This document shows, piece after piece, positions 45,040-55,467 of a stretch of DNA of 64,000 bases. The notes beneath the pieces were generated by a model, which worked only from the letters and a program-made list of their open reading frames with translations, made no database searches and was not told the DNA's origin. A program made the position numbers and the translations under genes. Position 1 is the stretch's first letter; every line of letters starts with the position of its first letter. This DNA is from Desmonostoc muscorum LEGE 12446 (GTDB lineage: Bacteria; Cyanobacteriota; Cyanobacteriia; Cyanobacteriales; Nostocaceae): contig NZ_JADEXS020000001.1 in the NCBI RefSeq assembly GCF_015207005.2, positions 7,835,001 to 7,899,000 of the forward strand. The letters run 5' to 3'.

Positions 45040-45879
45040 TTACTCGTCTTGTGTGAAATATCGATCTAGGAAATTTAGGGCGTGGTTGCGGAGTTCAAAA
45101 TATTCTTTTGAGTTTCGCATGGCGGCGCGATCGCGTGGATGCTCAAAAGGAACTTCTAAGATCTCCCCAATATTAGCAGCTGGGCCGTTGGTCATTAAGA
45201 CGATGCGATCGGACATATAAATTGCCTCGTCTACATCGTGGGTAATCATCATCACTGCTTGCCGATGGTTTTCCCAAATATCCAATACTTGCCGCTGCAA
45301 TTTACCGCGAGTGAGTGCATCTAGCGCCCCAAAAGGTTCATCCATTAGTAGCATTTTGGGACGAATTGCTAAAGCTCTGGCAATACCTACCCGTTGTTTC
45401 ATACCTCCAGAAAGTTCATCAGGATACTTATCAGCCGCCGCCGTTAAGTTTACCATTGACAAGTGTTCGTTTACAATGCTAATTTTCTCAGCGCGATTAG
45501 CATTTTTTAACACTTCATCCACAGCTAAACGGATATTTTCTCGCACTGTTAACCAAGGTAACAATGCGTAATTCTGAAATACCATCATCCGCTCTGCTCC
45601 TGGCTTGCGAATTTCTTTTCCATCTAAACGTACTGAGCCGGAAGTTGCTTTTTCTAAACCACCGATAATCTTCAGTAGCGTTGATTTTCCACAACCAGAG
45701 TGACCAATTACAGAAATATATTCATTTTCACCAATCGTCAGATTAACTCCGTCTAACACTACAAAATCATCTTTATCTGGTGTCGGATAAGACTTGACTA
45801 AATTTTCAATTTCTAAAAATCCAGGACGGGGCATAACTTCGTTCTGAGTATCAATAGGTAATGAGGTATATTTCATCAT
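45040..45879 (-). CDS. ABC transporter ATPase, NrtD/CmpD/TauB type
   Basis: 279 residues. Walker A GHSGCGKST, signature LSGGMKQRVGIA and Walker B MLLMDEPFGALD are intact. The C-terminus lacks a substrate-binding fusion, so it is NrtD-like rather than NrtC-like. The ATG at 45879 has GGAG six bases upstream. It is the third gene of the unit permease - binding protein - ATPase on the minus strand; the usual nrtA-B-C-D order is not followed and nrtC is absent. Confidence 0.92.
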   Translation of the reverse strand: MMKYTSLPIDTQNEVMPRPGFLEIENLVKSYPTPDKDDFVVLDGVNLTIGENEYISVIGHSGCGKSTLLKIIGGLEKATSGSVRLDGKEIRKPGAERMMVFQNYALLPWLTVRENIRLAVDEVLKNANRAEKISIVNEHLSMVNLTAAADKYPDELSGGMKQRVGIARALAIRPKMLLMDEPFGALDALTRGKLQRQVLDIWENHRQAVMMITHDVDEAIYMSDRIVLMTNGPAANIGEILEVPFEHPRDRAAMRNSKEYFELRNHALNFLDRYFTQDE

Positions 45880-45906
45880 CAAATGCTCCAGCAATAATTC
45901 AATCAA

Positions 45907-46083
45907 TCAATTTTGGATTTTGGATTTTAGATTTTAGATTGATTCTGAGCAAAAGGGTGCTGGGTTGTTGAGGATTTTAGATTTATTCCGCCTACAAGGG
46001 GCGCGGCTTGCACCAAAAATCCAAAATCCAAAATCTAAAATCTAAAATCTAAAATTGCCACGGTCAATATTTAAATTTGGTAT
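45907..46083. repeat. Inverted TTTTGGA/TTTTAGA heptamer arrays in the operon gap
   Basis: TTTTGGATTTTGGATTTTAG (45913-45940) and its complement CCAAAATCTAAAATCTAAAA (46021-46054) can fold over the gap between the binding-protein and ATPase genes. The same arrangement lies at 47540-47665 between the permease and binding-protein genes. Confidence 0.8.
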
Positions 46084-47526
46084 TTAAGACATGAAAAAAC
46101 TAGTGGGAGCATTAGCCCTGATAGCAAAACTATTCAGATAGCCCACTGGATCGCTGGGATCAAAGCCTTTCTTATCTATAAATACTTCTGGTGGTTCAAC
46201 TTTGTAATCATCCTTGGGACATTGAATGCCCATTTCAGTTGCTATCTCTCGATATAAATCCGTTCTCCAACCTTTTGCGGCTATTTTTTCGGCATCTTTG
46301 GGGAGTTCTTTAATTTGTCCCCATCGCGCTGCTTGAGTCATTAACCAAATACTTCTAGATCTCCATAAAAATGTCGAGTGTTCTCCTGGCTGTTTGGGGA
46401 GGTTGTCTGGAATATCGTAGAAAATTGTGGTGTCAGCGGCTTGAATAGTGCGGTCTTTGGCATCAAAGCCGCCATAGTTGTAGTTACCGAGAATTCCCGG
46501 ACTGGTAAATTTGGCGATCGGGGCATTTTTATTTTTGGGTTTTGCACCTGTAAAGGAACGATCTGTCAGCAGTTCGGCAACTTCTTGGCGATTTTCCACT
46601 TTGCTGCAATACTGGCAAGCTTCAATCATTGCTTTGACGAGGGAACGATAGGTTTTAGGATATTTCTCGATGAAAGATTCCATTACCCCCAAAAGTCGGT
46701 CTGGGTGTCCCAACCAGACTTCTTTGCCTTGGGCGAAGGTAAAGCCGATGTTTTCGTTTCCTGTAATTGCTCTTGTGTTCCAAGGTTCTGCAACCATATA
46801 AGCTTGCATGGCGCCAATTCGCACGTTTGTCACCATCTGGGGCGGTGGAACAATGATAACGCGGAATTCTTTGAGAGGATCGACACCCGCGGCGGCGGAT
46901 ATGTAACGGATAAAGTATTCGTAAATGGACGAACTGAGAACAACTGCCCAAACTTTGCGTTCTGGTGGCTGACTATCGAAGTAGCCTCGAAAATCTTTGC
47001 CGAAGGCTTCCAAAGCACCATCGCCGTATTTTTCTTGGTACTCGTACCACGGACGCAGCCCAAAATTCCACATGGCTTTATTCATGGTCATGGCGTTACC
47101 GTGGCGGTGAATGGTCATCGCTGCACACAAGGGGGCGTGGCGTGCGCCTTCGGCACCGATTCTGGCGTTGGTAACGGCACCGGATACTACGGGTGAAGCG
47201 TCTAAGCGACCAAAGATTAAGCCGTCGCGGGAGTTAGCCCAACTGGCTTCGCGGTTGAGTGTGACGTTTAAACCATATTTGCGGAAGAAGCCTTTTTTCC
47301 AAGCGATCGCAAATGGCGCACAATCATTAACAGGAACGTATCCAACGGTAAGATCGGGTTTTTCTAAATCGCCGGATTTAACTACCGGTTGCACAGCTAA
47401 GGCTTCTTCTGTTAGTCCTTTGGCGGATCGATCTCCGGAAATTGCACAAGAAGAAAGGGCGATTCCGGCTGTGGTTGCTCCTATTCCTTTGATAAAGTCT
47501 CGTCGAGTGTAGTTATGATCGCCCAT
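46084..47526 (-). CDS. ABC transporter substrate-binding protein, NrtA/CmpA family
   Basis: 480 residues. The N-terminus NYTRRDFIKGIGATTAG is a twin-arginine signal, and LSSC at about 24-27 could be a lipobox. The mature part has the NrtA/CmpA/TauA layout (LTVGYVPVNDCAPFAIAWKK and AEPWNTRAITGNENIGFTFA). The family binds nitrate, bicarbonate or sulfonates; the residues that decide cannot be assigned by eye. It is longer than typical NrtA (~440). Second gene of the unit. Confidence 0.88.
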   Translation of the reverse strand: MGDHNYTRRDFIKGIGATTAGIALSSCAISGDRSAKGLTEEALAVQPVVKSGDLEKPDLTVGYVPVNDCAPFAIAWKKGFFRKYGLNVTLNREASWANSRDGLIFGRLDASPVVSGAVTNARIGAEGARHAPLCAAMTIHRHGNAMTMNKAMWNFGLRPWYEYQEKYGDGALEAFGKDFRGYFDSQPPERKVWAVVLSSSIYEYFIRYISAAAGVDPLKEFRVIIVPPPQMVTNVRIGAMQAYMVAEPWNTRAITGNENIGFTFAQGKEVWLGHPDRLLGVMESFIEKYPKTYRSLVKAMIEACQYCSKVENRQEVAELLTDRSFTGAKPKNKNAPIAKFTSPGILGNYNYGGFDAKDRTIQAADTTIFYDIPDNLPKQPGEHSTFLWRSRSIWLMTQAARWGQIKELPKDAEKIAAKGWRTDLYREIATEMGIQCPKDDYKVEPPEVFIDKKGFDPSDPVGYLNSFAIRANAPTSFFMS

Positions 47527-47671
47527 TTTTGTGGCTCCATCAATTTTGGATTTTGGATTTTGGATCTTAGATTTGTTCGATTAGACGCTGGGCGAACAGA
47601 TATTATTAAATTTTGGATTTTCAATTCTTCAATCCAAAATCTAAAATTTAAAATCTAAAATTCCGTTTAAT

Positions 47672-48523
47672 TTAGTTGAAAGTTGTGGGGCGGCGAGTTA
47701 CTAATTCTTGGATTTTACCGAGGGCGTAATCAAGAATTAATCCGGTTAAGCCAATTACTAAGACGGCTAAAAAGACTGAACTGAGGTTTAAGCGGCTCCA
47801 TTCGTCCCAGACGAAAAAGCCAATGCCAACACCACCTGTGAGCATTTCTACGGCGACGATTACCAGCCAAGCGATGCCTAAACTAATTCGCAAACCTGTA
47901 AAAATATAGGGTAAACTTGCAGGCCAAATTATTTTTATAATCTGCCGCCAACGTGGCATTTCTAATACTCGTGCCACATTTAAGTAATCTTTGGAAACGC
48001 TAGAAACCCCTAAGGCGGTATTAATAATTGTCGGCCATAAGGAGGTAATAAAGATGACAAAAATGGCTGAGGGATCTGCCAAGTTGAAAATAGCTAAGGC
48101 GATGGGCAACCAAGCTAAAGGCGATACGGGTTTAAAAATTTGAATGATGGGATTGAGGGCTAGCATTGCCGGTCTGGACATACCAATCAGAAACCCTAGA
48201 GGTATGGCTACTACCGCACCTAACAAAAAGCCCAGTATTACCCTTCGCAGACTTGCTATCAATAACCAACCAATTCCTAAGTTGCCGGGACCTCTCTGGT
48301 AGAAGGGATTTAAAATGTAGTCTAAATTAGCTAATAGGGCTTCTGGTGGGGTGGGCATTAATTGGTGGTTGGCAAGTGCAATAATCCACCACAACAAAAT
48401 TATCCCCAAAAAACCCAAAACAGGTAAAAAGAAGACATCTTTAAGGATGACTGGTTTTGCCTTTTTCCAAGCAGTCTGTCCAGCGATCGCCGCGATCGCT
48501 GCTAAATTTAGTTGAAAGATCAT
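47672..48523 (-). CDS. ABC transporter permease, NrtB/SsuC type
   Basis: 283 residues with six helices. The EAA-loop region LGVSSVSKDYLNVARVLEMP is the cytoplasmic ATPase contact; SPLAWLPIALAIFNLADPSAI and SLGIAWLVIVAVEML are characteristic of nitrate/sulfonate/taurine permeases. It is the first gene after a ydaO-type riboswitch about 90 bases upstream, so the transporter unit is probably repressed or activated by c-di-AMP. Confidence 0.92.
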   Translation of the reverse strand: MIFQLNLAAIAAIAGQTAWKKAKPVILKDVFFLPVLGFLGIILLWWIIALANHQLMPTPPEALLANLDYILNPFYQRGPGNLGIGWLLIASLRRVILGFLLGAVVAIPLGFLIGMSRPAMLALNPIIQIFKPVSPLAWLPIALAIFNLADPSAIFVIFITSLWPTIINTALGVSSVSKDYLNVARVLEMPRWRQIIKIIWPASLPYIFTGLRISLGIAWLVIVAVEMLTGGVGIGFFVWDEWSRLNLSSVFLAVLVIGLTGLILDYALGKIQELVTRRPTTFN

Positions 48524-48614
48524 TTACAACCTCAACAGGGTTTAGTGCAGGTACAAAAAATCGAGCAGTACCAGCCTTGGACACTGATAAGATCGGAACA
48601 TTATAAAAATCCCG

Positions 48615-48836
48615 TCTCTTCAGTCTCCTCTCAATGCCTACGAAGTTAGCTGACGGGCTAGGGCTGAGAGATGCCCTTCTGAAGAAAGTTCTGAGTTAGG
48701 AGTGAGGAGTTACTAAATTCTATTTAACTCATAACTCATAACTCTTAACTCCTAACTTTCTTCAAGATACGCCCCACAATTTGGTTCCTCCGCTCCAGCG
48801 TTATGCACTGTGATGGGCTGGATTAGGCTGACTTAC
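48615..48836 (-). promoter_or_regulatory. ydaO/yuaA (cyclic di-AMP) riboswitch upstream of the Nrt-like ABC operon
   Basis: On the minus strand: CAGCCTAATCC, GGAGCGGAGGAACCAAATTG, GGGGCGTATCTTGAAGAAAG, a variable arm, GCCCGTCAGCTAACTTCGTA, GGCATTGAGAGGAGA. All conserved blocks of the ydaO motif are present and match the second copy at 44801. GCCTA pairs with TAGGC as P1. The variable arm contains TAACTCA-type heptamers facing their complement (48689-48762). Confidence 0.9.
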
Positions 48837-48839
48837 TCT

Positions 48840-49309
48840 AAATAGGTACGAAATTACGCACAATACAACATTGATGTGAAGAGTATAACATTAATGCTTA
48901 GTAAAAGTCATCTATCTCGGATAAATTTTGTTTGTTTAAATACTCAAATCCAGTCTATGTCCTGGCTTATGCGTAATTCATAGATTTTAGATTTTTTTGT
49001 AAATCATAGTTATGTGATGAGTGAAGTTACTACGCAGTCAGGGAAACAACAATAGTTAAGTCAAGCATCAAGATTGTTAACTGCTAGATAAATCTTAATG
49101 AAGATAAGATATATTATACTTTAAAAATTTATATACGGAGATTAAATCGAGGGATGCTTAAAGTAAATGCTCGCCTACGCGACGATAGATAAAATCTATT
49201 ACTTTTGGTAGGTGAATTATGGAATTTTTTTTGGTAATTAATCGCTCCAGTCGCTAAACTAATTGCATATGGAAATTTACTCATCTCTCTGTTCGCTGAA
49301 TTTAACATA
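48840..49309. other. Gene-free spacer before the histidine kinase
   Basis: 470 AT-rich bases holding no frame, repeat array or hairpin that I can support. Promoters of the riboswitch transcript (left) and the kinase (right) should lie here. Confidence 0.5.
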
Positions 49310-50509
49310 ATGGATTTTAGTCAATTCCTGGCTGACAAAGCTGATATCATCTTAGATAAGTGGGTGACAGCAGTTCGCAAAGATCAACGGATTGAAAGTG
49401 CTGATGATTTATCCTATACAGCAATCAAAAATCATATTCCCAATGTTTTGAAAGCAATGGTAACGGTGCTTTCAAAATTTGAGGATAGTGATATTCAGTC
49501 AATAGTTGTTGCCAGTTTTGAGCATGGGGCGATTCGAGCCGAACAAGGCTTTGAGCCAACAGAAATTGCCAGAGAATATCATCTGTTAAGAAAAGTAATA
49601 TTTGACACTATTCACCAAGATTTACTGAAAGGAACACCGTCAGAGATCATTCGTTCTATGCGTTTGATTGACGCTATTGTAGATGAAGCGATCGCTCGGT
49701 GTTTCAAGAGTTATGTTGAAGAACGGTTGCGAGAATTGAGACAGTTACAAATATCATTAACGCTGCACAATCAGGAACTCACACGGTTAATTAGCGCCAA
49801 TCAAGAGTATATTTCCCAACTAGCCCACGAATTAAAACATCCGCTAACTTCCATTATTGGTTACTCGGATTTGTTTTTACGCCAGCAACGAAAAAAGTCC
49901 CAGATAAAAGACAACTACACCAATTTAGAACATATTGAACGGGTGCTACGCAATGGTAGACAATTACTTCACTTAATCAATGATGTACTAGAACTTTCGC
50001 GGTATGATGCGGGACAGATAAAACTCCAACTAGCACCTACTAATCTGCCCGAACTAATTAGTAATGTGTGTCAAATGTTGGAACCTTTAGCTGTGGAGAA
50101 AAATTTACAAATCGTAGTAGATAGCGATGGTGCCCCGCAAGAATTAATTACAGATTCTTTCCAATTGCAACAGATTGTTACAAATCTTATTAGTAATGCG
50201 ATTCGCTACACAGAGTCGGGGACTATTATTGTAATGTGTCAGGTGTTGGAGAAACAGAGATGGGCGATCGCAGTTTCTGACACTGGAATTGGCATTGCAC
50301 CGGAAGATCAAGCCCAGATATTTGAACCCTATTTTCGTGTCAGTGCTAGCGATCGTCCCTACCTTCCTGATAGTACAGGATTAGGATTGGCAATAGTTTG
50401 GCGCTTGGTGAAACTATTACAAGGTGAAATTAACTTAGTTTCTGAAGTAGGCGTTGGTTCAACTTTCACAGTAGTTTTCCCCTTACAATTAGAGCTAGAA
50501 AAAAATTAA
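49310..50509 (+). CDS. Histidine kinase with RsbRD-like N-terminal domain
   Basis: 399 residues. The N-terminal ~140 residues (ADIILDKWVTAVRKDQRI, later ERLRELRQLQ) fit the RsbRD_N/RsbT co-antagonist-type sensor. HisKA follows with the phospho-acceptor in LAHELKHPLTSIIGYSD (about H177). The ATPase has the N box QIVTNLISNAIRYT, G1 DTGIGIAPED and G2 GLGLAIVWRL. No membrane segment, so a cytosolic kinase. No response regulator adjoins it, so it is an orphan whose partner is elsewhere. Confidence 0.93.
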   Translation: MDFSQFLADKADIILDKWVTAVRKDQRIESADDLSYTAIKNHIPNVLKAMVTVLSKFEDSDIQSIVVASFEHGAIRAEQGFEPTEIAREYHLLRKVIFDTIHQDLLKGTPSEIIRSMRLIDAIVDEAIARCFKSYVEERLRELRQLQISLTLHNQELTRLISANQEYISQLAHELKHPLTSIIGYSDLFLRQQRKKSQIKDNYTNLEHIERVLRNGRQLLHLINDVLELSRYDAGQIKLQLAPTNLPELISNVCQMLEPLAVEKNLQIVVDSDGAPQELITDSFQLQQIVTNLISNAIRYTESGTIIVMCQVLEKQRWAIAVSDTGIGIAPEDQAQIFEPYFRVSASDRPYLPDSTGLGLAIVWRLVKLLQGEINLVSEVGVGSTFTVVFPLQLELEKN

Positions 50510-50570
50510 TTTCACATCAAAACCTCAAAATCTCTCTGCGCCTCTGCGCCTCTGCGTGAAAAAATCATTT

Positions 50571-51254
50571 CTACAATAACCCTTGCTTTTTCAACTTAGC
50601 TAACGCATCTTCAGCAGCAGCTTTCTCAGCATCTTTTTTATTGCGTCCCTTACCTTCGCCGTAGATTTTTTCATCTACAAGTACTTTGGCGATGAACTCT
50701 GGCGCGTGAGACAAACCACCTGTTTGAACTGTAAAATATTTAGGAGGAATTTGGGTAACATTACGTTGTACCCATTCTTGAAAGCGATTTTTTGAGTCTA
50801 CATTAGAACGAGAAACAACAATTTGTTCAGGTACAGAATCAAATAGCGGTTCTATAATTGCGCGAACTGCTTCAATATCTGAATTATTATCTAGATAATA
50901 AGCAGCAAGAACAGCTTCAAATGTACTACTAAGTAAATTCGGATTATAGTATCCTCCGTCTTGAATAGCACCTTTTCCCAGCCGCATTTTAAAATTTAAA
51001 TCTACTTCTTCAGCGAACTTTGCCAGTTGCTTTTCATCTACCAATGCAGAACGCCGCCGCGTTAATTCATCTTCTCCCTTTTCTGGATGACGGCGATACA
51101 GATACTCTCCACTTAAGAAATTCAGCAAAGCATCACCGAGAAATTCTAGGCGTTCATTATGTTCGCCTTCTCCTGGGTTTTCATGAACATAAGAACGGTG
51201 AGTCAGCGCACGGCGTAGAAGTTTTTCATCACGGAATGTTAGAAGTTTATGCAT
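50571..51254 (-). CDS. rnc: Ribonuclease III
   Basis: 227 residues. The catalytic domain carries the RNase III signature HNERLEFLGDALLNFLSG, with the metal-binding Glu/Asp, and a second acidic cluster in SSTFEAVLAAYYLD. A C-terminal double-stranded-RNA-binding domain begins at about 155 (NRFQEWVQRN, then KNKKDAEKAAAEDAL-type helix). It processes rRNA and structured mRNAs; cyanobacteria often have several copies. Converges on the kinase gene. Confidence 0.95.
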   Translation of the reverse strand: MHKLLTFRDEKLLRRALTHRSYVHENPGEGEHNERLEFLGDALLNFLSGEYLYRRHPEKGEDELTRRRSALVDEKQLAKFAEEVDLNFKMRLGKGAIQDGGYYNPNLLSSTFEAVLAAYYLDNNSDIEAVRAIIEPLFDSVPEQIVVSRSNVDSKNRFQEWVQRNVTQIPPKYFTVQTGGLSHAPEFIAKVLVDEKIYGEGKGRNKKDAEKAAAEDALAKLKKQGLL

Positions 51255-51391
51255 TTTTACGTTTTATTTTGTTGGGAAGATATATTTGTGGAAACCTGTA
51301 AAAGTGTGATTGTGTTCAGACATTAAAAAACCGCAAATAGCGGTGCTGGTAAAACCCAGTTAATTAAAAAACTGGGTTTTTAAAAGCTATT

Positions 51392-52186
51392 TTAGGCAGC
51401 CAGTTTGTTTAATTCAATCAAAAACAATTCCTGACCTTGCTTTTGGACTTTACCATCTTTTACAGCAGCATCAACAAACTGGCTGAAGCTTTTAAATTTC
51501 TTGCCATCAGGTGTATGTATTGATGAAAATCCTTGATAATTAGCACAGTTTTGACGCATGAATTTGTCAATGCGACCAAATAAAGTAGGCTTACCTTGGC
51601 TTAAGATAGTGTTGATAGCTTCAATTAGATATTCTATAGCCTCATTGTAATTAATATGAGACTTAATGGAAGTAGTTGAAGCTTGATTCTTTTCCTCAAC
51701 TAACTGAGGTAACTCGTCTATAAAGTGGAAGTTATCATTACCAACTAGTTTAATGAGCTTTAGACTTGCGCTACCTCTTTGAGCAAAAATTATCACTTTT
51801 TTACCCAAAGATTGTAAAACAGAAATTAAGCCAGCATAGTCCCAGTCTCCTAAAACTAGGATAATTGTTCTCAGGGAAGGATTCAACCCAACTGCTTTAA
51901 CACAGTCAGCCATCAACCGATAATCTGCACTGTTTTCTGAAGTATCACGAACATCAACACAAGTAATATCAAGAACTTCTAAATTATTTTTAGCAAAAAC
52001 TTGATTTTGATGATGTGAATTGTAGTATAGCTTTTTGCATTTTATCCTTCCTTCAAATTGGGCAAAATCTAGCAAAAAAGTAGCTGTTTTTTGAATTGAG
52101 TAGACGTTCTGAAGATCCCAAAAGATAGCAATAGAATTTTTTTGTTGGCTTGTTTGTCTATCGGAGGATTTATTTGCGTGTATCAT
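51392..52186 (-). CDS. NYN domain protein with C-terminal OST-HTH/LOTUS-like domain
   Basis: 264 residues. The NYN (PIN-like) domain starts at about 22 (IAIFWDLQNVYSI, with the first metal-binding aspartate) and includes SENSADYRLMADCVKAVGL and ILVLGDWDYAGLISVLQ with further acids. The last ~80 residues (from about 180) resemble an OST-HTH/LOTUS RNA-binding domain (GRIDKFMRQNCANYQGFSS). A LabA-like ribonuclease or RNA-binding role is inferred. Confidence 0.85.
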   Translation of the reverse strand: MIHANKSSDRQTSQQKNSIAIFWDLQNVYSIQKTATFLLDFAQFEGRIKCKKLYYNSHHQNQVFAKNNLEVLDITCVDVRDTSENSADYRLMADCVKAVGLNPSLRTIILVLGDWDYAGLISVLQSLGKKVIIFAQRGSASLKLIKLVGNDNFHFIDELPQLVEEKNQASTTSIKSHINYNEAIEYLIEAINTILSQGKPTLFGRIDKFMRQNCANYQGFSSIHTPDGKKFKSFSQFVDAAVKDGKVQKQGQELFLIELNKLAA

Positions 52187-52331
52187 TGTAATTTATCCAG
52201 CATTCTTGAGTGAACTGGACAGTTTCAACAAATCACACATCTAGCAGTAGCAGGGCTTTATACAAAGAATTTGTACTCAAAAAGTACTTCCCTGCAATAA
52301 AGCTTTCTACCGTCGCTTGAGTTTAGTTTAA

Positions 52332-52520
52332 GTCTCAGCAGCAATAATTCCTGGCTTCCTACCAAGTTTCGCGTCATCCCTTCCTCTGAAGATTTATCCG
52401 AACATCTTGTCTTTCCATTGAAAGTCTAATCAGTTACTAGACTAAACTTTTGGCTAAATACTTCAGCCGAAGGGATGACACGAAGCTCGGCAGGAAACTA
52501 GGAATTGTTGCTGCTGAGAC
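52332..52520. mobile_element. 189-bp inverted-repeat element with 52-bp arms
   Basis: Left arm 52332-52383 (begins GTCTCAGCAGCAATAATTCC) and right arm 52469-52520 (complement begins GTCTCAGCAGCAACAATTCC) differ at seven of 52 positions, all transitions. The 85-base middle has no gene. No target duplication is obvious. Confidence 0.8.
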
Positions 52521-52667
52521 AACTACCAAAAACCTGCGCCTTAGAGTGCGGTTATTTTGCTGTCTTAAATACACAATTACATAAGTGATCTAGGATGTCA
52601 AGCTTGTCATTTATGAAGATTTGTAAAAGCGATCGCTTGATATATATCAATTCTAAATGGTTCACCA

Positions 52668-52736
52668 AGAGACACGATAAATCGCCGTCTCTACAAAAAA
52701 TTGATTCTTGTAGAGACGCGATTCATCGCGTCTTTG
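52668..52736. repeat. GTAGAGACG-type hairpin
   Basis: Arms 52668-52694 and 52710-52736 (AGACACGATAAATCGCCGTC and complement) match the core of the MITE at 21813. Flanking sequence shows only weak inverted ends, so this is the core module without the CAATAC ends. Confidence 0.75.
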
Positions 52737-52764
52737 CTTTCAGAATATATAGATTAGTGTGTCC

Positions 52765-55467
52765 TTATGCTAAAGCGATCGCCTTTTCATCCTGCTCAAT
52801 TTTTGGTTCATGTTGTTGTGTTTCAGACTCACCAAAATCCTGGATTAATTTAGCAACTAAACCTGTCCATCCTGTTTGATGACTAGCTCCAATTCCGGCT
52901 CCATTATCACCATGAAAATACTCATAAAACAAAATTAAATCCTGCCAATGTGGATCGTTTTGAAACTTTTGCATTCCACCATAAACAGGTCGTTTTCCAG
53001 AATAATCTCTTAAGAAAATTCTAGTTAATCTTTGAGATAATTCTAATGCAACTTCCTCAAGTGTCATCATTTGACCAGAACCTGTAGGACATTCGAGTTT
53101 AAAATCATTTCCCAGATAAGAATGAAACTTTTGTAGAGATTCAATGAGTAAGAAATTCACCGGGAACCAAATAGGACCGCGCCAGTTAGAATTACCACCA
53201 AATAAACCACTACTAGATTCAGCCGGTTCATAATCTACACGAAATTGACAACCGTTGACATCAAAAGTATAAGGATGTTCAGCGTGAAATCTCGAAAGTG
53301 CGCGAATACCATAGGGACTCAAAAATTCGCTTTCATCGAGCATTTTTTGCAGAATACTTCTTAGTTTATCTCTGGAAACGATCGCCAGCAGTCTCCTAGC
53401 ACCTATTCCTTTCGTTTCCATGCAAGCTACATTTTGTCGTAAATCAGGACGATTTCGGATAAACCATTCCAACCGCTTTTTAAAACCGGGAAGCATTTTT
53501 AAGGTTTCTGGTTCAATTGTTTCGATGGCAAACAAGGGAATTAATCCTACCATTGACCGCACTTTTAAGGTAATCTGCTGTTCATTTAAATGCAGCACAT
53601 CGTAGTAAAAACCGTCTGATTCATTCCATAAACTGGCTTCCATTTCGCCAATTTTATTCATCGCATCAGCAATATACAAGAAATGCTCAAAGAACTTGGT
53701 GGCAATGTCTTCATAAACAGGATTAGCCTTGGCTAACTCTAAAGCGATTGCCAGCATATTTAAACAATACATTCCCATCCAACTTGTACCATCAGATTGG
53801 TCTATATGTCCACCTGTGGGCAGGTCTGCACTGCGATCAAATACACCAATATTATCTAATCCTAAAAATCCACCTTGAAAAACATTGTTACCTTTGGCAT
53901 CTTTACGATTCACCCACCAAGTAAAATTTAGCATCAACTTTTGAAACACCCGTTCTAAAAACTGTCGGTCTGTACGCCCATAAATTTTTTGTTCAATTTG
54001 ATAAATCCGCAAAGTTGCCCAAGCATGAACTGGGGGATTAACATCACTAAACTTCCATTCATAAGCAGGAATTTGCCCATTAGGATGCATATACCATTCC
54101 CGTGTTAAAACATCCAATTGATACTTCGCAAAATCTGGATCAATCATTGCCAAAGGAATAGTATGAAATGCCAAATCCCAAGCAGCAAACCAAGGATATT
54201 CCCACTTATCAGGCATGGAAAGAATATCTTCATTATATAGATGAAACCACTCTTGATTTCTGCCATTTTGGCGTTCTTTTGGTGGCGGTGGTGCGTTGCG
54301 ATCGCCTTTTAGCCAATCCTCTACAATATAATGATAAAATTGCTTGCTCCACAACATCCCTGCAAATGCTTGTCGCTGGACATTCCGCATATCTTCACTC
54401 AGAGAATGTGGTGTGATACGCTGATAAAATTCATCTGCTTCCTGTTGTCGCTTCCTAAATATTGCATCAAAATCTTTGCCCAATGGCTCAACTAAATTTG
54501 CTGCATCACTGAGTCGCAATTTCACAATTTTAGTTTCGCCTGCACCAACTGTTAATATATAATTAGCAGCTACTTTAGTACCAATTTTTTCTGGATTTAC
54601 AGCCTCTTTTAATCCTTGGACAATATAATCATTAATGCCATCTTTCACATAAGCAGATGTATTGGCATAACCAAATAATCGCTGGTAATTTGTCTCATTT
54701 TCTGTAAATAAAATATCGTTTGCTTCTTGACAATACAGCCACCTCTTTTCTAAAGTTGGATGAGATGCCTCGATGGTATTGCAGCCATTATTTAATTTGA
54801 CCTCTTTTAAAGTAGGTTTGCTGCTATCCCCATTCCAAGACCAAGTATTGCGAAACCAAAGAGTAGGTAACACGTGCAGTGTCTTTGCTTCTGATCCTCG
54901 GTTTACTACTTTAATTTGGATGAGAATATCTTCCGCAGAATTTTTAGCATATTCTACAAATACATCAAAGTAGCGGTTGTCATCAAACACACCTGTATCT
55001 AGTAGTTCAAATTCTAGTTCTCGGCGACTGCGGTGTTGATTTTCTGCAACTAATTGCGAGTATGGAAATGCTGTTTGCGGATATTTATACAGCATTTTCA
55101 TATAGGAATGGGTGGGAGTGTTGTCTAAATAAAAGTAATATTCCTTGACATCTTCACCGTGATTACCTTCATTACCAGTTAGACCAAAGATTCTTTCTTT
55201 GAGAATAGCATCTTCGCCATTCCAAAGTGCGATCGCAAAACAAAGCCGTTGATGATTATCCGAAATACCAGCAATCCCATCTTCCCCCCAACGGTAGGCG
55301 CGAGAACGGGCTTGGTCATGGGTAAAATAGTCCCAAGCAGTACCATTGTGACTGTAATCTTCGCGTACCGTTCCCCATTGGCGATCGCTCAAATATGGCC
55401 CCCATCTGTGCCAATGAGCTATACGATCTAAGGTTTCTGCTAATCTGATTTCTTCCTGAGTTGTCAT
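52765..55467 (-). CDS. GH63-type glucosidase
   Basis: 900 residues. The N-terminus [26 protein letters not shown] and the catalytic part ([45 protein letters not shown]) are those of bacterial GH63 proteins related to YgjK and mannosyl-oligosaccharide glucosidase, a hydrolytic (alpha/alpha)6 barrel. It has no signal peptide, so it is probably cytosolic and may act on glucosylglycerol, trehalose-type or glycogen-derived sugars; the real substrate is unknown. Monocistronic. Confidence 0.88.
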   Translation of the reverse strand: MTTQEEIRLAETLDRIAHWHRWGPYLSDRQWGTVREDYSHNGTAWDYFTHDQARSRAYRWGEDGIAGISDNHQRLCFAIALWNGEDAILKERIFGLTGNEGNHGEDVKEYYFYLDNTPTHSYMKMLYKYPQTAFPYSQLVAENQHRSRRELEFELLDTGVFDDNRYFDVFVEYAKNSAEDILIQIKVVNRGSEAKTLHVLPTLWFRNTWSWNGDSSKPTLKEVKLNNGCNTIEASHPTLEKRWLYCQEANDILFTENETNYQRLFGYANTSAYVKDGINDYIVQGLKEAVNPEKIGTKVAANYILTVGAGETKIVKLRLSDAANLVEPLGKDFDAIFRKRQQEADEFYQRITPHSLSEDMRNVQRQAFAGMLWSKQFYHYIVEDWLKGDRNAPPPPKERQNGRNQEWFHLYNEDILSMPDKWEYPWFAAWDLAFHTIPLAMIDPDFAKYQLDVLTREWYMHPNGQIPAYEWKFSDVNPPVHAWATLRIYQIEQKIYGRTDRQFLERVFQKLMLNFTWWVNRKDAKGNNVFQGGFLGLDNIGVFDRSADLPTGGHIDQSDGTSWMGMYCLNMLAIALELAKANPVYEDIATKFFEHFLYIADAMNKIGEMEASLWNESDGFYYDVLHLNEQQITLKVRSMVGLIPLFAIETIEPETLKMLPGFKKRLEWFIRNRPDLRQNVACMETKGIGARRLLAIVSRDKLRSILQKMLDESEFLSPYGIRALSRFHAEHPYTFDVNGCQFRVDYEPAESSSGLFGGNSNWRGPIWFPVNFLLIESLQKFHSYLGNDFKLECPTGSGQMMTLEEVALELSQRLTRIFLRDYSGKRPVYGGMQKFQNDPHWQDLILFYEYFHGDNGAGIGASHQTGWTGLVAKLIQDFGESETQQHEPKIEQDEKAIALA

